64,000 bases of DNA from Acidaminobacter sp. JC074 (GCF_022496765.1 NZ_VANV01000007.1:1-64000); one strand, 5' to 3'; shown: positions 1 to 7,826, counted from the first letter of the stretch. Numbers and translations: made by a program. The notes: generated from the sequence alone by a model not told the origin.

Positions 1-147
1 TTATAGAAGTTATGTGCACTTTCGAAACAGAATACTCATCACACAAGGAATGCTAAAACTAAAAGCGGTTTAAGACTATTAGCCCTAAACCGCAATTACA
101 TTTAAATTTGTGAATTACTCTCCACCAACACTATTTGACAAAGAGCC
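1..147. other. gene-free left edge with one hairpin
   Basis: No coding region with a ribosome binding site is visible. The one structure is an 8-bp inverted repeat, GCGGTTTA at 65-72 and TAAACCGC at 86-93. Read on the minus strand it is followed by CTTTTAGTTTT, so it could be a second, weaker terminator behind the minus-strand operon. The region may equally contain the 3' part of something outside the window. Confidence 0.4.
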
Positions 148-175
148 TAAAAAAAGAGCTAGCACTACGCTAGCT
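148..175 (-). terminator. intrinsic terminator of the phosphotransferase operon
   Basis: Perfect 7-bp stem (AGCTAGC at 157-163, GCTAGCT at 169-175) with a 5-nt loop. On the minus strand it is followed by a run of seven T residues. The stop codon (170-172) of the upstream gene lies in the stem. Confidence 0.85.
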
Positions 176-955
176 TCTGATTACATTTAACAACCAATCT
201 CTTTCTATGTCATGTCCTACGTTCAGTCTTGTTACAGCCATAAGCTTATAAAACTGGTCATAAGCCTCTTTATCAAAGTTACCAAATGATGCATAGTAAT
301 CTAGATAAACCTCAACAAACTTGAGTCTAAGCTGTTTGATCTGAGTCTGGAGTTCATCTTTTGCACCCTCAATAAATCTAGGCACAGACATAATGATTAC
401 TGCCTTGGCAACGTCTGACATTGGATGACCGGTAAAGGCTTCTGAAAAGCCAGTAACATGTTCTGAATGATTCACAATTACATGGTTTAAATGGTAATTA
501 CCATGACAAAAGGTTTGTCCATGTGGTAGACCTTCTAATGACATTAAAAAGCCCGCTTTTTCCTCATCTGTTAAATAGTCGCAGTCTTCTACTTGTTCTT
601 CCAAATAGGCGTCCTGTGAAAGTAAGTCGTCTATTTCTAACTTATGAAGGTCAGCGTGTACTTTTGCTAGTGACTTTGCAATATCATCCAGTCTTTGTGG
701 ATCATCTTCTAAAGAATAAAGCAGTGTTATACCCTCAACTTTTTCATACACAATACCGTAAGCATCATCTATTTCTAGAAGGTCTATTGCTTTTACAGAA
801 GGTATATAAACCTGATTGATTTTGCTGGTGATTTCATATTCTTTAACCACACGCTTAAGCGGTATATCTGGATCAAAAACTTTAAGATAAGCTTCTTCAC
901 CGTACTCGAAAACTTGATATCCAAATTGCTTATCCAGTAACTCTCCCAGTTTCAT
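170..955 (-). CDS. aminoglycoside-phosphotransferase-fold protein, probably catalytically degenerate
   Basis: The 261-residue protein has the layout of the APH/choline-kinase fold: an N-terminal lobe with a candidate ATP-lysine (AYLKVF) and a C-terminal lobe with the Brenner-type motif. The catalytic segment is altered. Where the family has HGD-F-H-P-x-N, this protein reads HGNYHLNH, and the later metal-binding Asp of the IDW segment is Glu (GFSEAF). The catalytic Asp, the metal Asn and the metal Asp are therefore all substituted, which points to a pseudokinase or a strongly diverged enzyme. The start is supported by AAGGAG upstream. The start lies inside the end of the upstream MFS gene (26-nt overlap), so the two are translationally coupled. 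The family call is firm on motif order; the substrate is unknown. Confidence 0.7.
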   Translation of the reverse strand: MKLGELLDKQFGYQVFEYGEEAYLKVFDPDIPLKRVVKEYEITSKINQVYIPSVKAIDLLEIDDAYGIVYEKVEGITLLYSLEDDPQRLDDIAKSLAKVHADLHKLEIDDLLSQDAYLEEQVEDCDYLTDEEKAGFLMSLEGLPHGQTFCHGNYHLNHVIVNHSEHVTGFSEAFTGHPMSDVAKAVIIMSVPRFIEGAKDELQTQIKQLRLKFVEVYLDYYASFGNFDKEAYDQFYKLMAVTRLNVGHDIERDWLLNVIRS

Positions 956-2174
956 CTTCTAATCGCTCCTTTTTACCATGCATACAAATCACAGATATAA
1001 AACTTAATACTGCTGATACTAAAACAAGTATCATAGCAGTCTTATAAACCTCTTCAGCTAACATATTTGTAAGGCTTAATCTCTTAATCAAATACCCCAT
1101 AGAAAGACTGATTAAACCTGAACCTACGAATTCACCTATATTAACGATTGATATAGCAATACCTGTATATTTAAGTGGGTTGACCTCTTTAACATTTGAA
1201 AAGACAAGAATGTGGCAGATAATCAAAATTCCCATGATAAAGAAAATGACTGGCCACTGTCCGATAGGTGGTTGTCCCTTATAAATTAAAAGTACATATG
1301 CCCAAATGGTTAAATAACCACCTGAAGCAAATAATAGTATTTTCTTGATTTCTCCGCCTAGATAGTCTGATAACTTCCCTACTATAGGTGCGCCTACTAT
1401 AAAGCCGTATGTAATAAATGATAAGTAATAAGCTGCTTTTTCATTAGTGATATGATAGACATTTTTCATATAGCCATTACCCCATAAGCCGAGTACGGCA
1501 GTTAATGAGCCAACGAAGAAAACCATAATGAAAAAGTCTGGATATACTTTTTTATTGGTAAGAACAAACTTAACAGCTTCTTTAACATTGATTTTTTCAC
1601 GTTTGTAGGTATCATGACCTTCTCTAACAAACACATAGATTGCTATAGATAAAAAGCCTGTTAGTATACCTAGTATAATAAAGGTCTGTCTCCAGCCAAG
1701 ATTTAAAGCCAGATAAGTCAGTGGTATGGTTGCAAAGAATGCACCAAAGTTACCAAATAAAGATGTTAAGCCTGATAATGTGGAATACATGTTGGCTGGA
1801 AATAAAGTGGCTTGCAGTTTCATGATCGATACGATGATGGTTGCTGTACCTATACCCACCATAAGTCTTGCTAGATAAGAAAGTGCGATAACATCCGATA
1901 GGCCAAATAGAATAGAACCTAAGGCCGTTATAGCCATACCAGCTGTACAAAGCTTTCTTACACCGATGGTGTCAACCATGATACCAACCGGTAACTGCAT
2001 AAGCGCATAGCCGTAAAATGTCATAGCTGTAAGATTGGCTATCTGCACACTATCAAGTTTTAAATCGCTGATTAAAAAATCTGATACTGATCCTATTGCC
2101 AATCTGTGAAAGAAAACAATCACAAAGCCAAATACCAGTATGCCCCAAGATAAATATTTATGTTCCTTTTTCAT
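930..2174 (-). CDS. major facilitator superfamily transporter
   Basis: About 414 residues with twelve hydrophobic segments arranged 6+6 around a charged central loop (about residues 185-210). The cytoplasmic loop between helices 2 and 3 carries the MFS signature region (GIMVDTIGVRK), and helix 5 has the LGWRQTF turn. Substrate cannot be told from sequence; the general look is of organic-anion or sugar-acid carriers. An ATG two codons upstream (2180) exists, but AGAAGG lies directly against it and is correctly spaced for the ATG at 2174, which is preferred. It is first in a two-gene operon with the phosphotransferase-like gene and has a good promoter at 2218-2245 plus a palindromic operator candidate at 2259-2278. 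Confidence 0.85.
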   Translation of the reverse strand: MKKEHKYLSWGILVFGFVIVFFHRLAIGSVSDFLISDLKLDSVQIANLTAMTFYGYALMQLPVGIMVDTIGVRKLCTAGMAITALGSILFGLSDVIALSYLARLMVGIGTATIIVSIMKLQATLFPANMYSTLSGLTSLFGNFGAFFATIPLTYLALNLGWRQTFIILGILTGFLSIAIYVFVREGHDTYKREKINVKEAVKFVLTNKKVYPDFFIMVFFVGSLTAVLGLWGNGYMKNVYHITNEKAAYYLSFITYGFIVGAPIVGKLSDYLGGEIKKILLFASGGYLTIWAYVLLIYKGQPPIGQWPVIFFIMGILIICHILVFSNVKEVNPLKYTGIAISIVNIGEFVGSGLISLSMGYLIKRLSLTNMLAEEVYKTAMILVLVSAVLSFISVICMHGKKERLEDETGRVTG

Positions 2175-2217
2175 AGCCATCCTTCTTTTTTCGTCGTTTC
2201 TTATTAGTCTCTACTCT

Positions 2218-2245
2218 ATTATACCCATAAATGAAAAATTGTCAC
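2218..2245 (-). promoter_or_regulatory. sigma-A-type promoter of the MFS gene
   Basis: On the minus strand a GTGACA -35 (2240-2245) and a perfect TATAAT -10 (2218-2223) are separated by 16 bp. It lies about 45 bp ahead of the start codon. Confidence 0.7.
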
Positions 2246-2258
2246 CTAGTACTTAAAA

Positions 2259-2278
2259 GTATGGGGTTAACCCCATAC
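2259..2278. promoter_or_regulatory. perfect 20-bp palindrome, operator candidate
   Basis: Each arm is GTATGGGGTT, giving a perfect two-fold palindrome with no spacer. It lies 13 bp upstream of the -35 box of the MFS promoter and is more G-rich than its surroundings. This position suits an activator, or a repressor shared with the plus-strand small-peptide unit. No regulator gene is adjacent, so the binding protein is unknown. Confidence 0.55.
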
Positions 2279-2478
2279 ATGGCCAAAGCCTTGAAACGAA
2301 CGTTTTCCTAAAGAGTCAGACTAGTTGTAAAATTCTTTTTAAGACATTTAGATTTTACTATTGACTTAGACCTATACTCTCAATAAAAAATATGAAAAAA
2401 AATTAAAAAAAGCTATTGATGTGGCTTGCACCCAACATCATATACTGATATCAGTTAAAAGATGAAAGGAGAAAATAA
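2279..2478. other. intergenic region upstream of the small-peptide unit
   Basis: No gene is seen. The stretch is very A/T-rich around 2385-2412. Plus-strand promoter-like elements include TTGACT at about 2360, and a TTGATG/TATACT pair around 2415-2446 with a long spacer. A perfect palindrome CTGATATCAG sits at 2445-2454, just ahead of the first small ORF. Confidence 0.4.
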
Positions 2479-2568
2479 ATGTTAAAGAAATTATTCAGAA
2501 GAAACAAGAAAAACACAAAGCCAACATTTATGACAGTAGACTTAAATAGATTTGGTGTAAAATTCTAG
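2479..2568 (+). CDS. 29-residue basic peptide (first of a pair)
   Basis: A short ORF starting MLKKLFRRNKKNTK and ending FGVKF, with 10 Lys/Arg in 29 residues. It has a strong Shine-Dalgarno (AAAGGAG, 8 nt before the ATG). The next small ORF follows after 9 nt, with its own GGAGG overlapping the end of this one. A strong terminator closes the unit. It is on the plus strand, opposite to all neighbours. No family is recognised. The evidence for translation is the good ribosome binding site, the tandem arrangement and the terminator; the short length makes chance possible. Confidence 0.5.
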   Translation: MLKKLFRRNKKNTKPTFMTVDLNRFGVKF

Positions 2569-2577
2569 GAGGCTTTT

Positions 2578-2685
2578 ATGAAGAAGTTAAGAAGAAAAAA
2601 CAGATTATATCCGGATAACAGAAAAGAAGCTGCAAGAGCAGAATACGAATTAAAGATCCAAAGATACTTAATGTATTTAAATTAA
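2578..2685 (+). CDS. 35-residue basic peptide (second of a pair)
   Basis: The ORF begins MKKLRRKNRLYPDNRKEAA and ends YLMYLN. An N-terminal very basic stretch is followed by a probable amphipathic helix (about residues 16-34). The ribosome binding site TAGGAGG lies 7 nt upstream and overlaps the stop of the preceding peptide, suggesting translational coupling. Both peptides start with M-x-K-x-L and a run of Lys/Arg, so they may be diverged copies. The function is unknown; small basic peptides of this kind include regulators, toxins and RNA- or membrane-binding peptides, and nothing here decides among them. Confidence 0.55.
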   Translation: MKKLRRKNRLYPDNRKEAARAEYELKIQRYLMYLN

Positions 2686-2725
2686 TCCATTCGTTCAATT
2701 GGTTCTTTGAATCATGAACATAAGA

Positions 2726-2756
2726 GACTCAGCACAATGTGCTGAGTCCTTTTTTA
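2726..2756 (+). terminator. intrinsic terminator of the small-peptide unit
   Basis: A 10-bp perfect stem (GACTCAGCAC / GTGCTGAGTC) with a 3-nt loop is followed on the plus strand by CTTTTTT. The minus-strand reading has no T-run, so it serves the plus-strand peptides. Confidence 0.9.
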
Positions 2757-3632
2757 TTTCTGAAGTAAACTCTCTAAAGTTTTCAGCTGATTCATACCAG
2801 CCAGCCAATTAACAGGAATTTCTTTTTCACCATGGTAAGCACCAAGTATACCACCTATGACCATGCCTCTTGCAGCAGAGTCACCACCTGCCATTACATT
2901 TTCAATCAAAGCTTCACTGAAATGATCCTGATACTTCATTATAAAGTATAGCACTGCCGGAAAGGCATTGTTAGAATCACATGATTGTCCAAACTGTTTA
3001 ATAGCCTGAGTCGCTGGATAAGAAAGCATGCTCTTTGCCTTTTCTATGTCATCGTAGATTTGCTTCGATGCATCCTTTTTTAGGGCTTTTATGGCATCAG
3101 TTGGTTCATCACCTTTAAGCACTTGGTATAATAGCTTGGCTAAGAAAGTCGACCTATCTAAAAGAACCGGATCCTGATGAGTCAGCTTGGTCAGTAGTAC
3201 AGCCTGGTCTATCCCCACCTGTACTTGTTTTTGATTTAAATAAATGATACCAGGAAAACGGACAAAGCCTCCTAGCTCTCCTGAGTTAGAACCTTTTGTC
3301 ATACCATTTTTAAGATTCATCAAGGTCTCTTTGGTCGCATGATCCTTATAGCCCTTGTAATGAATCATATAGTTTTCATAGAAGTCATAAAACTCCTGGT
3401 CTTCAATTCTTCTGTTAAGCTTTAAATATTGAAGCACCATTAAGGCTTGGTCGCCGTAATGGGTATAATCACCTTTTACTTTTCCATCGTGGTATATAGC
3501 TTCAGGTGCTGTCAAATCTGAGATTCGACCAAATTTCTTTTTAATGTCATCTACATTGTAGATCCAGTGTGCGCCTAATGCTAAAGCATCACCAACAAAT
3601 GCACCTAGGACCATACCTCTAAATTTTGTCAT
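2754..3632 (-). CDS. ADP-ribosylglycohydrolase-family protein with altered metal site
   Basis: The 292-residue length and the N-terminal GAFVGDALALGAHW match the ARH/DraG family, which removes ADP-ribose from proteins or other acceptors using two metals. Late in the protein lies GGDSAARGM in the place where canonical members have GGDTDT, and the early TDD motif is replaced by YGDQA. Two metal-coordinating Asp positions are therefore missing. This suits a divergent subfamily with a changed or absent metal centre. A GGAGG site precedes the ATG. The promoter appears to overlap the terminator of the upstream gene (3648-3676). The family is fairly sure; the activity is not. Confidence 0.75.
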   Translation of the reverse strand: MTKFRGMVLGAFVGDALALGAHWIYNVDDIKKKFGRISDLTAPEAIYHDGKVKGDYTHYGDQALMVLQYLKLNRRIEDQEFYDFYENYMIHYKGYKDHATKETLMNLKNGMTKGSNSGELGGFVRFPGIIYLNQKQVQVGIDQAVLLTKLTHQDPVLLDRSTFLAKLLYQVLKGDEPTDAIKALKKDASKQIYDDIEKAKSMLSYPATQAIKQFGQSCDSNNAFPAVLYFIMKYQDHFSEALIENVMAGGDSAARGMVIGGILGAYHGEKEIPVNWLAGMNQLKTLESLLQK

Positions 3633-3647
3633 ATTACACCTCCGTTA

Positions 3648-3676
3648 GATATATACCAAAAAAACAGCAAGGTCAA
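3648..3676 (-). promoter_or_regulatory. promoter of the ADP-ribosylglycohydrolase gene, embedded in a terminator
   Basis: TTGACC (3671-3676) and TATATC (3648-3653) are 17 bp apart on the minus strand. The -35 box begins in the loop of the upstream gene's terminator hairpin and the terminator T-run forms most of the spacer. Confidence 0.5.
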
Positions 3677-3693
3677 TCAAGAGACTTGCTGTT
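3656..3693 (-). terminator. intrinsic terminator of the GH18 wall-protein gene
   Basis: A 9-bp stem (AACAGCAAG / CTTGCTGTT) with a 13-nt loop is followed on the minus strand by a T-run. The stop codon (3673-3675) lies in the loop. Confidence 0.8.
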
Positions 3694-5094
3694 TTCTATA
3701 ATCTTTTCCCAAATTCTCAAATTATAGGTTTCTTTTTCTTCACTAAAGGTCTGACTTGGTAAGTTACCAATCTGCCATAGTGATAATCCACCTAAATCAT
3801 AATCATAAATCAACTTAAGCTTGGCTTGTAGACTGCTTTCGTTTTCATACCAAATTGTATTAACAAGACCGTCGGCCTGATAATGAACATAAGGCAATTG
3901 AGCCGTTTCCTTAAAGAAGAAATCCTTGTTATCAATAAGCTTCATACGCTCTATGAGTTTTTCATAATCCGGTGTATACCTAGTTACCTCATAGATTGTA
4001 TTACCCTGCCACTGTACTACTGCAAGATTAAACTGTAAGAGAATCTTATCTCTTTGCCATGTAGGAATGTTCTCTAAAATTTTATCTAAATCTTCTTTTA
4101 TATCTTCAATGGATGCTGTCTCTTGGTTAACATAGCTTTGATTAAGATTGACAACCACATCTAACTTAGATTCATAATCATGTAACATCAAAATCATATG
4201 GTCAACCAGTGGCAACATGTCTTCATAGGCATAATCTCTTGGTTGTAAAGCCACATCAATACTTATATAAGGCAGAGCCTCTCTCAACTGTTCAACAAAG
4301 ATGATATAGTCACCAAAGTTCTCACTAGACATACCTTCAAAGTCTAAAACCACGCCATCAAACTCTGGTTCATCAGATGCCGGTGAGGCAATTTTAGTCT
4401 TAATACTTTGAATCAAACCCTGAGTATTTGTAAAGACTTGGTCATAAGGACCATTCGAATAAATATTTAAAAGCTTATGCCCCTCTATATCTGTTACCAG
4501 TTCATGACCAGTTGGATAAAACATTTTATTGTTGTTTACAGATGTTGTATTCAGTATTGCCTGACCATTGTCTATCTGAAGTTGGGCCCATGCATATGAA
4601 ACCTGATCAACCTTATCTAAGTCTTGTTTGATTTCATTAAAGTTATTATAGGAACCCGAACCATAATAAACATTGATATAGTCAAGTTTTTCATTAATAG
4701 AAACAGTCCTTGTTTCACCATTCCATAAAACATCTGAACCTATAATCTTAGCCAGTACAGCTACAGGGACATAAGTACGGTCATTAATGATTTGTGGTAT
4801 CACATCAGAATAATAGGCCTGGCCATTTAAAGTAATATCATGTTCACCTATGGTAAGTAAAATCTCATTTGACCCTCTGTTCATTTTTACCTGTCTGGTT
4901 TCTTCAAGCCATTCAACCTTGTAACCCAGGGTATCTAGTAAAAACTTAATCGGGACCATGGTACGGTCTTCAACAATTAGTGGTGCTTGTTCAAAGACCT
5001 TCTCTTCACCATTTACTTCAATATGGATATCTTCACCAAATGATACTTGACCAAATGATAAGAACAACATTAAACCTATGATTATTTTTCTCAT
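3673..5094 (-). CDS. secreted GH18-type glycosidase with copper-amine-oxidase N-terminal-like domains
   Basis: 473 residues. A signal peptide (about residues 1-20) is followed by two copper-amine-oxidase N-terminal-like repeats (about 25-135; RTMVPIKFL and RTYVPVAVL are the repeat hallmarks). Then comes a GH18 TIM-barrel related to the spore/peptidoglycan hydrolases YaaH/SleL. The catalytic loop DGVVLDFEG carries the D-x-x-x-D-x-E pattern with the acid Glu, and a C-terminal LSLWQIGN strand closes the barrel. It probably acts outside the cell on peptidoglycan or chitin-like N-acetylglucosamine polymers. The GAGGAA in the end of the upstream HD gene serves as ribosome binding site (2-nt gap), so the two are one operon. 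Confidence 0.85.
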   Translation of the reverse strand: MRKIIIGLMLFLSFGQVSFGEDIHIEVNGEEKVFEQAPLIVEDRTMVPIKFLLDTLGYKVEWLEETRQVKMNRGSNEILLTIGEHDITLNGQAYYSDVIPQIINDRTYVPVAVLAKIIGSDVLWNGETRTVSINEKLDYINVYYGSGSYNNFNEIKQDLDKVDQVSYAWAQLQIDNGQAILNTTSVNNNKMFYPTGHELVTDIEGHKLLNIYSNGPYDQVFTNTQGLIQSIKTKIASPASDEPEFDGVVLDFEGMSSENFGDYIIFVEQLREALPYISIDVALQPRDYAYEDMLPLVDHMILMLHDYESKLDVVVNLNQSYVNQETASIEDIKEDLDKILENIPTWQRDKILLQFNLAVVQWQGNTIYEVTRYTPDYEKLIERMKLIDNKDFFFKETAQLPYVHYQADGLVNTIWYENESSLQAKLKLIYDYDLGGLSLWQIGNLPSQTFSEEKETYNLRIWEKIIENSKSLD

Positions 5095-5096
5095 AC

Positions 5097-5654
5097 TTAT
5101 TCCTCAAACAGTTCTAAATAAAATTCTTCGTATCGTTTCAATAAATCATGATTATGAAAAGGTTTGTGCTGACTAAAGGTTTTTAGTAGCTCACCATAAT
5201 ACCATTTTTGTTTGTCATAACCTCTTGAGAAAAACTGCCATAACCTATCACCTACAAGCTTGTACTGCTCAGTCATGCTGTAAATGTTATGAAGTTTATC
5301 AACAAGAAGTATCCACTTGGCTTCTTCATCTAATCTATGAAACTTTTCTATGGTATGACGTTTTCTCTCTTCCCATGGCTGTGACTGATCTTTTTCAGTA
5401 CAAGCCATGACCAGATCGTAAACCCTCTGACCATAACGTTCTTTTAACTCAGCTTCTGTCATGCTGGTATCTTCTATTGTATCATGTAATAAGGCTGCTA
5501 TAACCATTTCTTCACTAAATTTACCATCTATTAATAAAACCGCTAAGGAGATAGGATGGGCTGCATATGGAATATCAGTCCCCTTTCTTTTCTGGTGTCT
5601 ATGATAGACGAGTGTGTCATTTAGTGCTTTTTGAACATTATTTGATAGTATCAT
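5097..5654 (-). CDS. stand-alone HD-domain (p)ppGpp hydrolase-like protein
   Basis: 185 residues resembling the hydrolase half of RelA/SpoT and the MESH1 family. Metal-binding residues are visible: His33 (AAHP), His57-Asp58 in LLHDTIEDT and Asp119 in VDKLHN. There is no synthetase, TGS or ACT domain. Known relatives remove the 3'-pyrophosphate of (p)ppGpp or act on NADPH; which applies is not shown. A strong AGGAGG precedes the start. It heads a two-gene operon with the GH18 wall protein, so growth-rate signalling and wall turnover may be linked, though this is inference. Confidence 0.8.
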   Translation of the reverse strand: MILSNNVQKALNDTLVYHRHQKRKGTDIPYAAHPISLAVLLIDGKFSEEMVIAALLHDTIEDTSMTEAELKERYGQRVYDLVMACTEKDQSQPWEERKRHTIEKFHRLDEEAKWILLVDKLHNIYSMTEQYKLVGDRLWQFFSRGYDKQKWYYGELLKTFSQHKPFHNHDLLKRYEEFYLELFEE

Positions 5655-5701
5655 AAGACCTCCTCTTTATTAATTCGCGCTATCTTATAGATTCCCTTTT
5701 T

Positions 5702-5736
5702 TTACAAAAAAAATCACGATTCTAGTGAATCGTGAT
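5702..5736 (-). terminator. intrinsic terminator of the lipoprotein gene
   Basis: A perfect 10-bp stem (ATCACGATTC / GAATCGTGAT) with a 4-nt loop, followed by eight T residues on the minus strand. The stop codon TAG (5722-5724) is in the hairpin. Confidence 0.9.
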
Positions 5737-6585
5737 AAACTTCATCATATTGTTTTTATCAATCAAGATACAGTGTTCTTGAAAAATATCATTTTCACTA
5801 TAAACTTTCTTTGAATATACCAAGACTTCCACATGATCGATAATGGTATCTACTGTCACTTCATAATACTGGTCTTTCAGCTCAACTGAAACAACTTTAC
5901 CAATCAGAGAATAAGGACAACCAATCCCCCTATCAATGACCATCAACCTGTTAATGTCTATGTCTTTTGACAAGATTTCAACTTCTGATAAGGTAAAGTC
6001 ATCATAAACCTTGTTCAGTGTGTTAAAGGCCTCAAGTGGTTCAGAAGACCAATCATAAGACTCTAAAGTCTGTAAATCTTGATTCATCTCTTGGAATACG
6101 CCATAAGTCTCTTCATCCACTTGCAGGTCATAGGATATATGAACGTCTCTGATACTACCTTCTAAAGCTCTTATCTTTACTAGGTTAGAAAATCTCTGTT
6201 CATTAAAATCTATGATCTGGTGTGACTTGTTGATGTGATAAACCATCACTTGACCATTGATATCAATCTCTACTTGATTGACACCTTGAGTAAACAACTC
6301 AACCGATCTGATATTTTCAGACTTAACCAGTTGAAAAGATAACCACTCATCGGTTTCAAGACCGGTCTCCATATCCCAGTCAATCAATGCTTCTGAAGGA
6401 TAATCACTCAACATACCATAAGTCGGCATCAGTTCATCATGTATATAAAAAGATGTCTTTTCTTCAATTTTTTCAGGCATAGCTTTTAAAGTGGCTTGTA
6501 AATGCTCTGTTTCCTCAATTGGAGAAACACTTTGCGAACAACCCACCAAAAATGTTGCCATTAATACGATAACCCATTTCCTCAT
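5722..6585 (-). CDS. lipoprotein of unknown function with a possible galactose-binding-like domain
   Basis: 287 residues. The N-terminus is a type II signal peptide with lipobox LVGC (Cys16), so the protein should be anchored to the outer face of the membrane. Residues about 55-150 (ending in a run of beta-strands after DMETGLETDEWLSFQL) resemble discoidin or NADase-type glycan-binding folds, where a D-x-x-x-x-T-x-W segment precedes a jelly-roll. This is a weak similarity. The C-terminal half is unrecognised. It has its own promoter (6628-6657) and terminator, and so is monocistronic. Confidence 0.6.
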   Translation of the reverse strand: MRKWVIVLMATFLVGCSQSVSPIEETEHLQATLKAMPEKIEEKTSFYIHDELMPTYGMLSDYPSEALIDWDMETGLETDEWLSFQLVKSENIRSVELFTQGVNQVEIDINGQVMVYHINKSHQIIDFNEQRFSNLVKIRALEGSIRDVHISYDLQVDEETYGVFQEMNQDLQTLESYDWSSEPLEAFNTLNKVYDDFTLSEVEILSKDIDINRLMVIDRGIGCPYSLIGKVVSVELKDQYYEVTVDTIIDHVEVLVYSKKVYSENDIFQEHCILIDKNNMMKFITIH

Positions 6586-6627
6586 AAATACTCCCTTTAA
6601 TCTATTTTATCATAAAAGTAGTATCAT

Positions 6628-6657
6628 AGTATACAAAAAGAACACCCAAATCTACAA
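6628..6657 (-). promoter_or_regulatory. candidate promoter of the lipoprotein gene
   Basis: TTGTAG (6652-6657) and TATACT (6628-6633) with an 18-bp spacer on the minus strand. The -35 box lies in the terminator hairpin of the upstream HD-GYP gene. Confidence 0.45.
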
Positions 6658-6669
6658 TTTGTAGTGTTC
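6633..6669 (-). terminator. intrinsic terminator of the HD-GYP gene
   Basis: Outer stem GAACA/TGTTC and inner stem CTACAA/TTGTAG with an internal loop, followed by CTTTTTG on the minus strand. The stop codon (6652-6654) is in the inner stem. Confidence 0.65.
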
Positions 6670-7761
6670 CTTAATGATCTCTGTTGCCACAGTTTTTTCT
6701 ATAAACAAGGTACGTTCTTCTTGAAGGTCAATATGACTTACATTCATATTGCCTAAATTATCTTCAAAGACTCTTATTTCAGGACGTGTAGGTGAAAACT
6801 TATTATAGTTCACTACCAGTCCAAACCTACCGTCATCTAGTTTAACACCAGATCCTGGTGGATAAACACAGATATTTTTAGTAAACATCTGAAGGATAAC
6901 TGGATCTAACTTAAAGACAGATTCGGCCATCAGAATATCTAAGACCTCATAAACTGGCATAGATTTCTTATAGGCTCTAGTTGACGACATAGCATCAAAC
7001 ATATCACAGATGGTCACAATTCTTACGAAATCAGGTATTTCTGTTTCCTTAAGACCCAGTGGATAACCTGAACCATCTCTTTTTTCATGGTGAAGCCTTA
7101 CTATCTGCTTGGTATAACCAGATAAACTGATATCATCCTTAATAGCATCATAACCATAGATGACATGATTATGTACCTCTTTCATTTCTTGATCTGTTAA
7201 AGGTTCAATTTTTTGAATCAGATTGTCCTTTACAGCAGCCTTACCAATATCATGTAACAAGGCACCCATGGCTATGTGTTTGGTCAGTTCATAGTCATAT
7301 GAGAGTGACTTACAAGTGAGTATTGAAAGAACGGCTACATTGACACAGTGTTTATAGGTATACATATCTGCACCTAAAAGCTCTACAACCGTATAAAGGG
7401 CCCCTTCATTTTCCTCGAGGGCTTCAATGAGTTCTTTGATGATATCACCAACAAGAGCTAAATCTTCTTCTCTGATCATTGTCGGTACACCAGAATCCTG
7501 TTTAGTGATATTGTTCATGATATGTTTAACTGATCTAACAGAATGAATCATCTGCTCATCACTGATAACATTTTTTACTTCTATACCTTCAGACAGTTGA
7601 TCTTCTATGTAGACAATAAAGACATCACTTTCTATTAACTTATCAATTAAAGAAGGTGTTAACTGTACATTTCTACCTAGAAGCAATCTGCCTTCGTTGT
7701 CATATACATCTTTTGCTAGATATTTATTATGTAATTTATGAGATACATTAACAACTCGCAT
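6652..7761 (-). CDS. HD-GYP domain protein, predicted cyclic-di-GMP phosphodiesterase
   Basis: 369 residues. An N-terminal region of about 110 residues (the part often called DUF3391-like, with GRLLLGRNV) precedes an HD-GYP domain at about 120-320. The domain shows LLHDIGKA (metal HD) and HHEKRDGSGYP (the GYP signature), with the later ICDMFDAM metal motif. The C-terminal 60 residues form a PilZ-like or beta-rich tail (PPGSGVKLDDGRFG). Known HD-GYP enzymes degrade c-di-GMP. An upstream in-frame ATG at 7773 contains the GGAGG that serves the ATG at 7761, which decides the start. Monocistronic. Confidence 0.85.
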   Translation of the reverse strand: MRVVNVSHKLHNKYLAKDVYDNEGRLLLGRNVQLTPSLIDKLIESDVFIVYIEDQLSEGIEVKNVISDEQMIHSVRSVKHIMNNITKQDSGVPTMIREEDLALVGDIIKELIEALEENEGALYTVVELLGADMYTYKHCVNVAVLSILTCKSLSYDYELTKHIAMGALLHDIGKAAVKDNLIQKIEPLTDQEMKEVHNHVIYGYDAIKDDISLSGYTKQIVRLHHEKRDGSGYPLGLKETEIPDFVRIVTICDMFDAMSSTRAYKKSMPVYEVLDILMAESVFKLDPVILQMFTKNICVYPPGSGVKLDDGRFGLVVNYNKFSPTRPEIRVFEDNLGNMNVSHIDLQEERTLFIEKTVATEIIKEHYKL

Positions 7762-7798
7762 TTGTGCCTCCATTTGATGTGTTTCTATTATAATTATA

Positions 7799-7826
7799 AC
7801 AAAAAAAACTTGAGATTCCTCAAGTT
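7799..7826 (-). terminator. intrinsic terminator of the bacteriohemerythrin gene
   Basis: An 8-bp stem (AACTTGAG / CTCAAGTT) with a 4-nt loop, then eight T residues on the minus strand. The TATAAT that probably serves the HD-GYP gene follows at once. Confidence 0.85.

Noticed and set aside
63..95. Hairpin at 65-93 as a CRISPR repeat or attachment site
   Set aside because: It is a single inverted repeat with no further copies and a partial T-run; a weak terminator is the simpler reading.
3673..5094. Copper amine oxidase enzyme
   Set aside because: Only the N-terminal stalk-type repeats are present; the catalytic part of the protein is a GH18 barrel.
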